A stretch of DNA of 64,000 nucleotides from Nitritalea halalkaliphila LW7 (GTDB taxonomy: Bacteria; Bacteroidota; Bacteroidia; Cytophagales; Cyclobacteriaceae): NCBI RefSeq assembly GCF_000265075.1, contig NZ_AJYA01000009.1:1-64000 (forward strand), in the 5' to 3' direction. Shown in pieces: positions 40,001 to 50,783 of the stretch. The position numbers were made by a program, and so were the translations under genes. Below the pieces are notes generated by a model. The model did no database searches. It saw only the letters and a program-made list of their open reading frames with translations, and had not been told where the DNA came from. Every line of letters starts with the position of its first letter. Within the stretch, counting starts at the first letter, position 1.

Positions 40001-42159
40001 GGTACGCCGATGGACGCTTCGGGGCGGAGCAGTTTCGTCTGACGCGTAACCAGCAAGCATTGGAGATTAAAGGGACGGTCATCGGGGAGCCGGAAGATGC
40101 ATTGACACTGGCCTTTGAACAGTTTCGACTAGGGACATTTACGAATTTCTTAAATCCAGAGGAGCCGCTTGCCTCCGGAACACTCGATGGATTTATCACC
40201 GTAGAGCGACCGCTGGAGAATCCAGGGCTGCAGGCCGCTTTCCGTATCGATCAACTGGAGGCCATGCAGCTTGCCTTAGGGAATTTTAGCCTGGATGCTG
40301 AAGCGAGCACCTTAGAAACCTACACGCTGGCGCTGGCACTGAAAGAGGGGCTGGCGGATCTGGAATTTGGCGGCACCTTCCAAGCGGACGATCAAAGCAG
40401 TTTTGAATTCGAGCTTGACCTGCAGCGCTTCGATCTGGCGCAGCTGCCCTTCTTTACGGACTCGCTCATTTCAGAGGCAGGGGGGCACCTGACGGGGAAG
40501 ATGCGCCTATACGGTTCAGCAGAGGACCCGCAGTACACAGGTAGTTTTGCACTGGTGGAGGACGCTTTCCTCGTGCCGGCAGACCTGAATGCACCTTTCC
40601 GTTTTAGCCCAGACCCCATTCAGGTAAACCGTGAGGGGGTGAAGATCGAGCGATTCCGCGTCTACGATGAAAATGACGCCACTTTCACGCTAAAAGGCAA
40701 TGTGGACACGCGAGATTTCGATGACATCCGCCTCGACTTAGTCATGGAGAGCAGAGAATTTACGCTTTTTGACTTGAAAAGAGGGGAGCAGGAGCTGTTT
40801 TTTGGCCGAGCCAGGCTCGACCTAGACCTGGCGGTCCAAGGCCCCTTAGAGAATCCCGACATCCGTACGCGAGTCAAACTTCTTCGCGGAACAGATGTGA
40901 CGGTTTTCCTTCCGGAGGATCAAGTCGATGTGGTCGAGCGCTCGGGTGTGGTGCTGCTCGTGGATCGTGAAAATGAGGAAAACTTAGATGAGCAGCGGCA
41001 GCAGGAGCTTTTGGGCGGAGCCTCACAGGCCTAGCTGTGGAGGCACTCATCGAGATCGACCCGAATGTAGTCTTTAATGTGATTGTGGACGAGCGCTCGG
41101 GGGATAATTTACGCCTCCAAGGTAAGGCAGACTTGCAGTTTAATCTCAGTCCGAATGGCCGCATGAACCTAGCGGGCATCTACGAGGTGCGCAGCGGACA
41201 TTACGAGTTGAGCCTTTTCGGGCTGGTGAACCGACGCTTCGAGCTGGGTGAGGGGAGCCGGGTGAGCTGGCGGGGAGACCCTTTAGATGCGGAGCTGGAT
41301 TTGAAGACGATTTACACGGTACGCACGCCAGTGACGGAGCTGATGCTGTCCCAGCTCTCGGGCGTAGATCCTGAAAGTGCCGCACAGTACCGGCCAGTCG
41401 GTGCCCTTTCAGGTATTGTTAAAAGTTAGAGGCGATCTGCTGCAGCCGGAAATCAGCTTCGGGCTGGATATGGCGGAGCTCGACCGCGGCGCCCTCGGTG
41501 GCAGTGTGTACGCAGCAGTGCTCGCACTTAATGAGCGAGAAGATGAGCTAAATCGGCAGGTATTCTCTCTTTTGGTGCTGAACCAGTTTTTCCCTGCGGG
41601 CAATAACGACGGTGCTTCGGGCGGTTCTGTGAATATCGCGCGGAACAGTGTGAGCAACCTCCTGTCGAATCAGCTAAACGCACTGTCGGATAAGTTATTT
41701 GGGGAATCGGGCTTCAGCTTAGATCTCGGGCTGGACTCCTTCCAGGACTTCGAAGGAGGTACGGGCCAAGACCGCACCCAGCTGAATGTCGCCGCACGGC
41801 AGCGTCTGTTCGATGATCGCCTAGTCATTTCTATCGGTGGACAGGTGGCTGTCGAAGGAGGCCCAGCGGCAGGGCAGCAGCAAAACGCGCTTTTTGGAGA
41901 TGTGGAGGTGGAGTATTTACTCACCCCAGCAGGCATGTGGCGCGCGAAAGCCTTCCGGAAAAATCAGTTTGAGTCCATCGTCGATGGGCAGCTGATCATC
42001 ACGGGAGGTTCTTTGATCTTCAACCGTGAATTTAACTATTTTAAGGAGCTGTGGCGTCCGCGCCGCTCCGAGGAAGAGGAGGCCCCGAAAAGCCCTGAGC
42101 AACAGTTACAAGAAGTGAAAGAAGAAAAAGAAGAGAAAGAAGAAAATGAAAAGCCTTAA
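37017..42159 (+). CDS. tamB: TamB-like translocation/assembly module protein (DUF490; four frameshifts)
   Basis: Repaired length is about 1,715 residues. An N-terminal signal anchor (LGYFLLVVILLVVGLLLFIRTPYGQNFI) is followed by long repetitive beta-strand sequence (AsmA/TamB beta-taco), and the C-terminal DUF490 domain (VSNLLSNQLNALSDKLFGESGFSLDLGL ... LFDDRLVISIGGQV). Bridges the periplasm and works with TamA/TamL on outer-membrane biogenesis or lipid transport. Breaks: missing G near 39431, an indel near 39908-39917, missing G near 41028 and an apparent extra C near 41394. Translation starts at TTG 37017, directly after an in-frame stop at 37011; a lost A making TTG from ATG is possible. 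Overlaps tamL by 14 bp. Confidence 0.88.
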
Positions 42160-44455
42160 CCTGTGGCCGCAAGTCGGATTTTTCTTGCTTCTCGGGTTCC
42201 TGCTGGGAGCCTGTAGTGTGCAGCGCTTTATCCCAGAGGAGGAGCGCCTCTATGCGGGAGCCGAGCTGCACGTAAACAGCAGCTCTTCGGAGCGAAATAG
42301 TCGCTTAAGTAGCGACCTGGAAAATGTGCTTCGCCCAAAGCCTAATAGCAGTACGCTGGGCGTGCGCTTTGGCCTATGGGCCCACTATAAAGGAGACCGC
42401 GAAAAACCTGGTTTTATCAACCGCTTTCTCAAGCGCCGCTTCGGAGAGGAACCGGTTTATTTCAGTAGGGTGAACCCGGAGCGCACGCTGACGCTACTGC
42501 AGAATCGCCTCGAAAATCAAGGCTATTTCTTTAATAGCCTTAGTTATGAGTTGGAGCCCCATAAAAAAAAGAAAGAAACTGCGGTACGCTATAAGCTAGA
42601 AATCGGGGAGCCCTACCGCCTACGTGAATTCACCGTGGAAGGCGATACGCTGCCGATCATGCAGCGGATTCAGCAGCTCATTCCGGAGACGAGCCTCCAA
42701 AAAGGCTATCGCTTCGATCTGGACGGCCTAAAAAAGGTGCGCGATGAGCTGGAAAGCCGCTTGAAAGCAGAGGGGTATTATAATTTTTCCGGTGATTTAC
42801 TCATCTTCGAGGCGGATACGAACCGCCTAGAGGGCCGGCAGTACGATTTGTTTTTGCGCCTAAAGCGCAATGTCCCAGAGAAAGCACTCTACCCCTACGT
42901 CCTGCGAGAAATCGACTTGCTACCTAATTTTTCAGTAAATGAAGATTATAGCCGAGCGGATACGGTAAAAAGTCGCGGTATTCGCGTCATCCAAGACGAG
43001 CTGTTTTTCTATCCTGAGCGGATTACACCCTATGTGCTCATGCAGCCAGAGGGCCTGTTTAGTCCCGACTTGTCGCGGCGGACCAGTAACCGGCTTTCCT
43101 CCATCGGCACCTACCGCTTCGTGAATGTGCAGTACGAGGAGCTGGACACCATCCCCGATGCAAATGGTCGCTTGGGGCTGCGCAGTCAAATCGCCCTCAG
43201 CCCACAAAACAAGCGAAGCTTCCGCGCGGAGCTGCAGGCGGTCACCAAGTCGAATAATTTTGCTGGTCCAGGAGTGCTGTTTTCGTATCGCAATCGAAAC
43301 CTCTTTCGTGGAGGAGAGACCTTTACGCTGAGTGCGAATGTAGGCTTCGAGCAGCAAATTGCCGCCGGGGAACGCACGGGTTTGCAGTCCATCGAGCTCG
43401 GCTTGCAGGCCAGTATCACCTATCCACGGGTGCTCTTTCCGGCTCCCGTAATGAACCGCTTCCAGTTCACCATTCCGAGCACACGAATTTCCCTGGGGAC
43501 AGAATATCAAAACCGGACCGATCTTTACCGCCTCATTTCCTATAATGCCTCATTCGGGTATTTCTGGAAGGTGAACCGCTTCGTCTATCACGAAGTGAAT
43601 CCGCTCAGCTTGAGCTTCGTGCAGCTGGGAAATATCTCTCCGCTGTTTAATGAAATCCTCGAAAACAACCCCTTCCTACGGCGAAGTTTCGAGCAGCAGT
43701 TTATCCTTGGCTTTAATTATACCTTTAATTATAACCAGCTTGTAGACGATTTTCGAAAGCGCGCACTCTTTTTCGGGGCGACCTTAGATGTGGCGGGGAA
43801 TAGCCTCTCTCTGGTAAATACCGCCTTCGGAAGCGAGCGACCCGAACGCTTCCTCGGAACCGAATATGCGCGCTATGTGCGGGGGGATGTGGATCTCCGC
43901 TATTTCTTTCGCTTCTCGAAGGATAATCAACTGGTGCTAAGGACTTTCGCGGGCCTCGGACTTCCGCTGGGCGATAATGTGTCCCTGCCTTTCGTCAAGC
44001 AGTATTTTTCGGGAGGTCCCAACTCGGTGCGGGCTTTTCGGATCCGCTCTTTAGGGCCAGGAACCTATATCCCAGAAACGCAGTCCATCGCGGGCTTCTT
44101 CGACCAGGCAGGGGATATCCGATTGGAAGGAAACATTGAGTACCGCTTTCCTCTGGTGAGCTACCTGAAAGGTGCCCTCTTCGTGGATGCCGGAAATGTG
44201 TGGTTGGTGAATGATAATGAGGCTTTGCCCGGAGGGCAATTTTCCTCCAACTGGGCAGAGGAGCTCGGGGTGGGGGCAGGAATCGGGCTACGCGTAGACA
44301 TCGACTTCTTTGTGCTCCGTTTTGATTTCGCAACACCCCTGCGCAAGCCTTGGCTGGCCCCCGATAACCGCTGGCAGCGCAGCTTTGATATCGGCAGCTC
44401 GGACTGGCGCAGGGATAATTTAATCATCAATTTTGCGATCGGATATCCGTTCTAA
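42146..44455 (+). CDS. tamL: TamL-type Omp85 lipoprotein (BamA/TamA family)
   Basis: 769 residues, intact. Lipobox LGAC after a hydrophobic segment, then SVQRFIPEEERLY typical of Bacteroidota TamL. POTRA repeats (about 60-330; YKLEIGEPYRLREFTVEGD, LESRLKAEGYYNF), then the 16-strand Omp85 barrel (FKLGGPNSVRAF-like FSGGPNSVRAFRIRSLGPG, GDIRLEGNIEYRFPL, FRFDFATPLR) ending in Phe. Lipid anchoring of an Omp85 protein is a Bacteroidota trait. Forms the outer-membrane partner of the overlapping tamB gene. Confidence 0.93.
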   Translation: MKSLNLWPQVGFFLLLGFLLGACSVQRFIPEEERLYAGAELHVNSSSSERNSRLSSDLENVLRPKPNSSTLGVRFGLWAHYKGDREKPGFINRFLKRRFGEEPVYFSRVNPERTLTLLQNRLENQGYFFNSLSYELEPHKKKKETAVRYKLEIGEPYRLREFTVEGDTLPIMQRIQQLIPETSLQKGYRFDLDGLKKVRDELESRLKAEGYYNFSGDLLIFEADTNRLEGRQYDLFLRLKRNVPEKALYPYVLREIDLLPNFSVNEDYSRADTVKSRGIRVIQDELFFYPERITPYVLMQPEGLFSPDLSRRTSNRLSSIGTYRFVNVQYEELDTIPDANGRLGLRSQIALSPQNKRSFRAELQAVTKSNNFAGPGVLFSYRNRNLFRGGETFTLSANVGFEQQIAAGERTGLQSIELGLQASITYPRVLFPAPVMNRFQFTIPSTRISLGTEYQNRTDLYRLISYNASFGYFWKVNRFVYHEVNPLSLSFVQLGNISPLFNEILENNPFLRRSFEQQFILGFNYTFNYNQLVDDFRKRALFFGATLDVAGNSLSLVNTAFGSERPERFLGTEYARYVRGDVDLRYFFRFSKDNQLVLRTFAGLGLPLGDNVSLPFVKQYFSGGPNSVRAFRIRSLGPGTYIPETQSIAGFFDQAGDIRLEGNIEYRFPLVSYLKGALFVDAGNVWLVNDNEALPGGQFSSNWAEELGVGAGIGLRVDIDFFVLRFDFATPLRKPWLAPDNRWQRSFDIGSSDWRRDNLIINFAIGYPF

Positions 44456-44456
44456 G

Positions 44457-45503
44457 TCAGTTGGCGAGCTGTAGCGGTATCTTCTGCTCGAGCAGTACCT
44501 CTCCGCCTTCGCCCTTTATCCAGGTGTGCATTTCGGCTGCCTCCCAGTCGATTTCGAGTAGACCATAGTGCAAAGCCGCCACATGGTCTCCCGCGATCCG
44601 GTGCTTGTTGGCCTCCGGTCTCCAGCTACTCCAGGTGTGGGTCAAGCCACTGGAAGTGATGTCGTAAATCGCCTGACCATTAGCTAAGGTCTTACGCGAT
44701 ATTTCGGCGATATGGCGGTCACCGCTTAAAAAAACGGGATTAGCGGCACCCGATGTGATGAGAAGCTGCTCGAGGCGGGCCAGCTCCTGTGGGAAATTAG
44801 CCCATTTTTCCCAGCCGTGCTCCTCGGCTATAAATTGTACCCCGGAGGCGATGAGGTGCACCTGTGCGTCACTGTTGCGGAGCTCTTGCTCTAGCCATTC
44901 CCATTGGGCTTCGCCCAAAATAGTGCCTGTTTCATTCGGCAGGTAGGCGCCGTCTACGCGGTAGATCGTGTCCCGGTGATAGCGCGCATCTAGCAGAATG
45001 ACCTTCGCGCGCTGCTGGCCTTCTCCATAGGTGTAGCTGGCATAAGCACCCGCCTGCTTACGTCGGGGAGAATCTGCGGGCTCCTCCAGAAAGTCGAGCA
45101 TCAGCGCCTGGCTAGCCTCCTTTTGGCTGTAATACTTGCCGCCATCATTAATCCCATAGTCATGATCGTCCCAAATACCGATTACCTGCGCCTGCTCGCG
45201 GAGCTGGCTGTAAGCGGGATGTGCGAACTGGGCCTGATACTTTTGTTCCAGCAGCTCCATATCATGCGTGTCGCCATAGACATTATCGCCCATCCAGATC
45301 CATACATCCGGATTGTCCGCCAGGATCGGCTCCCAAAGCGGCTGCGGCAGGTCGTGCTTGTTGCAGGAGCCAAAAGCCATACGAAGCGGTTGACTCGGGG
45401 AGGCATCGGCCTCTTGTGTTTCTGCCTCCTTCGGGCCGGACTGGCAGGCGAGGAGGGCTGCGCCAAAAAGTGTACTGAGTGCAAGTTGTGAAATACGTTT
45501 CAT
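44457..45503 (-). CDS. PhoD-family phosphatase lipoprotein
   Basis: 348 residues. Lipobox ALLAC. Metallophosphatase core: FGSCNKHD, IWMGDNVYGD (metal-binding Asp/Asn), WDDHDYG, LLDARYHRD and LSGDRHIAEI (metal-binding His). Matches alkaline phosphatase D/phospholipase D-like secreted phosphodiesterases that use Ca/Fe. Anchored in the envelope. Substrate could be phosphodiesters or phospholipids. Tail-to-tail with tamL with one base between stops and no terminator visible there. Intact. Confidence 0.9.
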   Translation of the reverse strand: MKRISQLALSTLFGAALLACQSGPKEAETQEADASPSQPLRMAFGSCNKHDLPQPLWEPILADNPDVWIWMGDNVYGDTHDMELLEQKYQAQFAHPAYSQLREQAQVIGIWDDHDYGINDGGKYYSQKEASQALMLDFLEEPADSPRRKQAGAYASYTYGEGQQRAKVILLDARYHRDTIYRVDGAYLPNETGTILGEAQWEWLEQELRNSDAQVHLIASGVQFIAEEHGWEKWANFPQELARLEQLLITSGAANPVFLSGDRHIAEISRKTLANGQAIYDITSSGLTHTWSSWRPEANKHRIAGDHVAALHYGLLEIDWEAAEMHTWIKGEGGEVLLEQKIPLQLAN

Positions 45504-45719
45504 GGGTATATCCTACATAAGTTTGCTACAAAGAAAGTCCTTTTTTAGCGGCCAGACTGTTCCACTCCCATAAATTCACGTAAAGTTAACAGGGAAAAAG
45601 AGCAGGTAGGTCGCGGAGATTTTTGACAGAAAGGCCTCGGGCAGGGGAGAAAGGGCAAGCAGCTTTTGGCGCTTGCAAGATTCCTTTGTAATTTTCCTTT
45701 TCCATCCATCTTCACGCTT

Positions 45720-46586
45720 ATGTCTTCGGCTATATTTCGTCTTTTGATACTTTCTGTCTTACTTTCCAGCCTCTCGCGTGAGCTGTTCGGACAGCAAGCA
45801 CAGGCCGCCTTCCACTGCTCAGAGGCCGATCAGATGAAGATCATGGAGCTATTAGCCGAAGCGCAGGACTGGCAGGAGTCGAGTGCTGGCGAGCAGCTCC
45901 TTGCCTTCGGCAAAACCTTTTTAGGCACGCCCTATGTCGCGAAAACGCTGGAGCTACCGGGCCCTGAACAGCTCGTGCTCCATTTAAGCGGACTGGACTG
46001 TACCACCTTTTTAGAAAATGTGTTAGCACTCACGATGACTGCTCGGACGGGCAAGACATCCTTTGCGGATTATCTGGAGGCCTTGCAAACGGTTCGTTAC
46101 CGGGATGGCCAGCTGGAGGGTTATGCTTCGCGCCTGCATTATTTTACAGACTGGATCGATAGCCATGTGGCTTCAGGGCTTTTAGAAGAGCACACGCTGC
46201 AGCTGGGAGGGGAGTATCGACGTCAGGATTTTTTCTTTATGTCCAGCCATCCAGAGTTCTATCCTCAGCTGCGTGACCCGCAGGCACTCGAAGCGATTCG
46301 GCAGCAAGAAAAGCGCCTCAGCCAAAGCAGATATCCTTTGCTGCCTAAACACAAGGTGGCACAAGCGGCTGCCTCCATCCAGTCGGGCGACCTCATCGCC
46401 ATCCACAGCCAGGTGAAAGGGATCGCGATCACACATGTAGGCTTTGCCAGCTGGCAGGAGGGAACCCTGCACCTCCTACATGCGGGCACCGAACGCATGC
46501 AGGTAGAGATTAGTCCCCAGCCGCTGGTGGATTACTTAGCCGCTCAGTCCCGCGTCCTCGGCATCCGCGTCATGCGTTTGCGCTAG
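45720..46586 (+). CDS. DUF1460 exported protein (NlpC/P60-like amidase)
   Basis: 288 residues from ATG 45720, which begins the signal peptide (SSAIFRLLILSVLLSSLSRELFGQQ); the open frame extends to 45666. The family motif GTPYVAKTLE and LSGLDCTTFLENVLALT holds the likely catalytic Cys, and a late ITHVGFA holds the His. DUF1460 proteins resemble N-acetylmuramoyl-L-alanine or endopeptidase-type cell-wall hydrolases of the NlpC/P60 fold. It lies 54 bp before the Anbu cluster on the same strand and may be co-transcribed. Confidence 0.85.
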   Translation: MSSAIFRLLILSVLLSSLSRELFGQQAQAAFHCSEADQMKIMELLAEAQDWQESSAGEQLLAFGKTFLGTPYVAKTLELPGPEQLVLHLSGLDCTTFLENVLALTMTARTGKTSFADYLEALQTVRYRDGQLEGYASRLHYFTDWIDSHVASGLLEEHTLQLGGEYRRQDFFFMSSHPEFYPQLRDPQALEAIRQQEKRLSQSRYPLLPKHKVAQAAASIQSGDLIAIHSQVKGIAITHVGFASWQEGTLHLLHAGTERMQVEISPQPLVDYLAAQSRVLGIRVMRLR

Positions 46587-46640
46587 CGCCAAGCAAATGT
46601 TCAGAATTTTCTCTATATTAGAGGACTAACTGACCATAAA

Positions 46641-48073
46641 ATGAACCTAAAAAATTATCCTCTAGGGGATGGTTTTGATGAAATGTTTACGCCTGAGGGT
46701 GTTTCGCGCAGCCACTACACGGATTTTCTGCATTTAATCAGCAAAACCAGCCCTAAAAAACTCTCCCAGCTCCAGTACACGGCGAATAAAAACCAGCTGG
46801 CCATGGGCATGACGTTTAACGTCTACCACGATAATCAAGGCGTGGAAAAGATTTTGCCCTTAGACATCATTCCCAGAATTATTCCGCACACGGAATGGAC
46901 ACACATAGAGGCAGGGCTTAAGCAGCGCATCACAGCGCTGAACATGTTTATTCACGACATCTATAACGAGCAAAAAATCTTAAAGGACAAGATCATTCCT
47001 GAAGAGCTGGTCCTAGGCAGTAAGGATTATTTGCATGCCTGTAAAGGCCTCCAACCGCCTAAAGGCATCTGGTGCCACATCACCGGAACCGACGTTGTGC
47101 GCGATAAAAATGGGCAGTATTATATTTTGGAGGATAACCTACGCTGTCCGTCCGGAGTGTCTTACATGCTGGAAAGCCGGGAAATCATCAAGCGTGCCTA
47201 CCCAGATCTGTTTAATCAACTTGGCGTGATGCCAGTCTCGGATTATCCGACTAAGCTGCTCAAGATGCTGCAGTTTATCGCCAATAAGGACAAGCCGGTG
47301 GTGGGAGTGCTCACCCCTGGCATTTATAATTCGGCCTACTTCGAGCATTCTTATTTAGCCCTGCAGATGGGGGTGGAGCTGGTTTCCGGGATAGACCTAC
47401 GCACGAAAGACAACAAGGTGTACATGCAGACCACGAAGGGCTTGCGCCAAATCGATGTACTGTATCGTCGCATCGACGACACCTTTTTAGACCCACTTAC
47501 CTTTAATCCCCAGTCCCTGCTGGGCGTCCCTGGACTTTTCGGCGCTTATCAGGCGGGAAATTTGGCCCTGGCCAATGCCCCCGGAACGGGCGTAGCAGAT
47601 GACAAGGCCGTTTATGCCTATGTGCCGCGCTTTATCCAGTATTATCTGGGAGAGGAGGCCATCCTCCCGAATGTACCCACCTATCTCTGTCGAGAAGAAA
47701 AAGACCGGCAGTACGTGCTCGACCATATCGAAGAGCTCGTCGTGAAGGAAACGAACGCTGCGGGTGGCTACGGCATGCTCATTGGGCCGAAGGCCGATGC
47801 ACACGAACACGATACGTTTAGGAAGCTGATTCGGGAAAATCCGACGCATTACATCGCCCAGCCCACGCTCTCTCTATCTTCCGTTCCCACTTATACGGAG
47901 GAGGGCATACAGGGCGCCATGTGGACCTACGCCCCTACATTTTATATGGAGAGGAGATCGAGGTGATTCCGGGTGCACTGACCCGTGTGGCCCTGAAAAA
48001 GGGCTCCCTGGTAGTGAATAGCTCGCAGGGAGGTGGAATGAAGGATACTTGGGTCCTGTATGGTGAACGTTAA
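46641..48073 (+). CDS. Circularly permuted ATP-grasp protein of the Anbu cluster (one frameshift)
   Basis: Repaired length is about 477 residues. Recognised as the type-2 circularly permuted ATP-grasp family (DUF404/DUF407): [70 protein letters not shown] (ATP-grasp lysine/glycine loop), then [28 protein letters not shown]. One missing G near 47912 moves the last 50 residues to another frame. ATP-grasp enzymes form amide bonds through acyl phosphates; the substrate here is unknown but a peptide-ligation role has been proposed for this operon type. First gene of four. Confidence 0.9.
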
Positions 48074-48091
48074 ACGAAGAAAATTAATCCT

Positions 48092-49073
48092 ATGCTAAGT
48101 CGTGTTGCAGATTCTATTTATTGGTTGGGTCGCTACCTGGAAAGAGCCGAAAATTATGCCCGCTTTATCGATGTGAACTTTAATTTGATGCTCGATCTAC
48201 CGCCAGACTTGAAGGCGCAGTGGGAGCCCCTCATTAATGCCACGGGGACCGGGAGCTATACCTCCAGCAGTTTCAGGGCTTCGACCGGAAGGACGTGGTT
48301 TATTTTTGGCTTTCGCCAAAGAAAACCCAAACTCCATCCTCTCCAGCATCCATTTTGCGCGTGAAAATGCGCGTGTGATCCGTGAAAATCTGACCAAAGA
48401 AACCTGGGAGGGGCTGAACAAGTTGTACCACTTCGTAAATGCCAAAATGGAGCGTAAAATCTGGCTAAAAGAGGATCCGCGGGCCTTTTTTCATGAGGTG
48501 AAAAACCATATTTTGCTGCTGTACGGAATCGCTGACAGCACCGTGGCACGTACGGAGGGCTGGCACTTTCGGCAGCTTGGCCTTTTTCTGGAACGAGCAG
48601 ATAAAACCAGCCGCATTTTAGATGTCAAATACCATATTTTGCTGCCCACGGCAGATGAAATCGGGACGCCGCTGGACTTCCTGCACTGGACAGCCCTGCT
48701 CAAGTCGGTGACGGCGTTTAATACCTATAAACGGTTGTACGGTAATATCGAGCCAGCGAAGGTGGTAGAATTTTTGCTGCTAAACGAATACTTTCCCCGC
48801 TCCGTATTTTACTGCCTGCGGGAGGCAGAACACTGTCTGAATCGCATTTCCGGACAGGGCGATCGCGCCTACCGAAATTCGGCAGTGAAGGCCATCGGCG
48901 AGCTGCGTGCACAGCTGGAATTCACAGAGGTGGGAGAGATCATCGACTCCGGCCTGCACGAGTATATCGATGGCTTGCAGTTAAAACTTAACCAAGTTTC
49001 GAACAAGATCCACTCAAATTTCTTTCAAATAAAGGATAATTTTGTCCAGCAAACCAGTTCTACTCTACAATGA
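48092..49073 (+). CDS. Alpha-E domain protein of the Anbu cluster (two frameshifts)
   Basis: Helical alpha-E family: MLSRVADSIYWLGRYLERAENYARFIDVN at the N-terminus is diagnostic, and later SSIHFARENARVIRENLTKETWEGLN, LFLERADKTSRILDVKYHI. A missing G near 48244 and a missing T in the run at 48303 restore TGDRELYLQQFQGFDRKDVVYFLAFAKENPNS. Repaired length is about 328 residues. Function unproven; alpha-E proteins nearly always accompany the circularly permuted ATP-grasp and may be a helper or carrier. Overlaps the Anbu gene by 4 bp at 49070. Confidence 0.9.
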
Positions 49074-49842
49074 CCTTTTGTTTAGGAATAAAAACCAAGC
49101 ACGGCATCGTCGGCTTATCAGACACTCGTATAACTTCCGGGACAGAAACCACGACATCGAAGAAGGTCTTTACTGTCAACAGGCAGAAGCACACCTTTTT
49201 TATCATGACCTCCGGCCTGCGCTCGGTGCGCGATAAGGCGATTACGTATTTTTCTGAAGTCATCGAAGAAAAAGACGCTGAAATCACCAAGCTCTACCTG
49301 ATGGTAAACGCTTTCGCGGATCAGGTGAAGCGGGTAGCAAAAGAAGATCAGGCTAACTTAGAGCAGGCGGGGTTTGCCTTCAATCTGTTTTCCATCATCG
49401 GAGGACAGCTGGAGCAGGATAAATCCCCCAAGTTATATCTGCTCTATCCGCAGGGAAATTGGATCGAAATCCGTCGAGGAACTCCATTCGTGTCTATCGG
49501 TAATACAGGAGCTGGAAACCCGATTCTACGGCGCTCTCTTTCCTATGAGGATTCCTTAGAGTTCGCTATGAAGTGTGCCTTTTTAGCCTTCGATGCCACC
49601 AAGCTATCCGTGAATGATGTGGATTACCCCATCGATACAGTAGTATTGGAAAACGATCATTTCCACACCATCGAGCGACGCTTCGAGCAGCGGGAGCTCG
49701 AGCACATCTCCAGCCACTGGAATGAGCAGCTGAAGGAAGCCATTCAGACCCTCCCCGTAGACGCCTGAAAAAAGCCTTTTCGAAGGAAGGCCTGCGTCAG
49801 CAAGAAATCCTCGACCTCAATACAGAAGAGGAACAGCGATGA
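49070..49842 (+). CDS. Anbu, proteasome-like peptidase (frameshift near the end)
   Basis: N-terminal-nucleophile hydrolase of the proteasome/HslV family. Processed start MTFCLGIKTKHGIVGLSDTRIT: Thr1 after Met removal, Asp17 in LSDTR and Lys near 31 (TTSKKVF) give the Thr-Asp-Lys arrangement. Later FIMTSGLRSVRDKA and FVSIGNTGAGNPIL fit Anbu (ancestral beta subunit). The uninterrupted frame stops at 49768; one missing C in the run at 49753 restores LPRRRLKKAFSKEGLRQQEIL to a stop at 49842, overlapping the next ATG as ATGA. Repaired length is about 257 residues. Anbu forms ring or spiral assemblies; natural substrates are unknown. Confidence 0.92.
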
Positions 49843-50680
49843 GGCTGACTATTCAGCACCATACACGCTACAGCTACTCTTCCGGCGTTTTCCTGCAGCC
49901 CCATGCCCTGTACCTGAAGCCACAGCAGCGGGGCTACGTGCGCCTAGAGGCAGAACGTTTACGGGTGTGGCCCCAGCCCCAAGCCCTCCACGAGCGCATC
50001 GATATGCTCGGAAACAGCTGCTGGCTCATGTGGTTTCCCGCCGAACGGACTGACTCTTTTACGGTCGATTTAACCTTAGAGCTGGAGCTTGCAGAGGTGA
50101 ATCCCTATGGGTTTATTCTGCTGGATGCGCCACAGCTGCCTTTTCAGCAGTACGTTTACCCTGAAAAGATGCAGGGCTTTTTAGCCCCCTTCCTAGAAAG
50201 TGAGCAGGACCTCGCCCTGGAAGCTTTCGCGCGGGCATGCATGGCGCAGAACAGGGACCTGGTCTCCTTTTTAGCGCAAATGGCAGCTGTGATCCACGCG
50301 GAGTGGCAGCATGAAATTCGGCTGACTCCGGATCTTTGGGCGCCTGCACGGACCTTTCAGCTGAAAAGAGGAGCATGTCGTGACCTCAGTTGGATGCTGG
50401 TGCACCTACTGCGTCAGGTAGGACTGGCTACACGCTATGTGAGTGGCTATACCTATTCGAGTGAGGCAGTGGAGGGGCATGAGTTGCATGCTTGGGTGGA
50501 GGTTTTCTTACCCGGTGCTGGCTGGGTCGGGCTGGATCCCAGCTTGGGTTTATTAGCAGATGGCGGTTACATTCCTTTGGCGATGGGCTATCATCCGGAG
50601 CAGGTGGCACCCCTTCAGGGCATTTTGCAGGGGATGCAGAAGCCCGATTAGACACGCAGATGCAGATCTTCGCCCGCTAA
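49839..50680 (+). CDS. Transglutaminase-like protein of the Anbu cluster (frameshift near the end)
   Basis: N-terminal beta domain (MRLTIQHHTRYSYSSGVFLQPHALYL) and a transglutaminase core with catalytic Cys180 (KRGACRDLS), His217 (GHELHAWVEVF) and Asp233 (GLDPS). Cys-protease or amide-transfer activity is expected. The uninterrupted frame ends at 50651; one missing C near 50621 restores APLQGHFAGDAEARLDTQMQIFAR with stop at 50680. Start ATG overlaps the Anbu stop. This is the usual fourth member of Anbu operons. Confidence 0.9.
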
Positions 50681-50741
50681 GAAAAGGCGGTGGTGCTGGC
50701 CTAGCCGTATGCTCCGGCGAAAAAGGGTCTTTTGGTATAAA

Positions 50742-50761
50742 AATAAACTGTCCTATTTGAT
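50742..50761 (+). repeat. Copy 1 of a 15-20 bp intergenic repeat
   Basis: aataaACTGTCCTATTTGAT. Lies 62 bp after the transglutaminase stop and 23 bp before the convergent hydrolase stop. Shares 20 bp with copy 2 (56986-57005) and the 15-bp core with copy 3 (58324-58338). Confidence 0.7.
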
Positions 50762-50783
50762 AAAAATTATACGTGCTGCTGGC

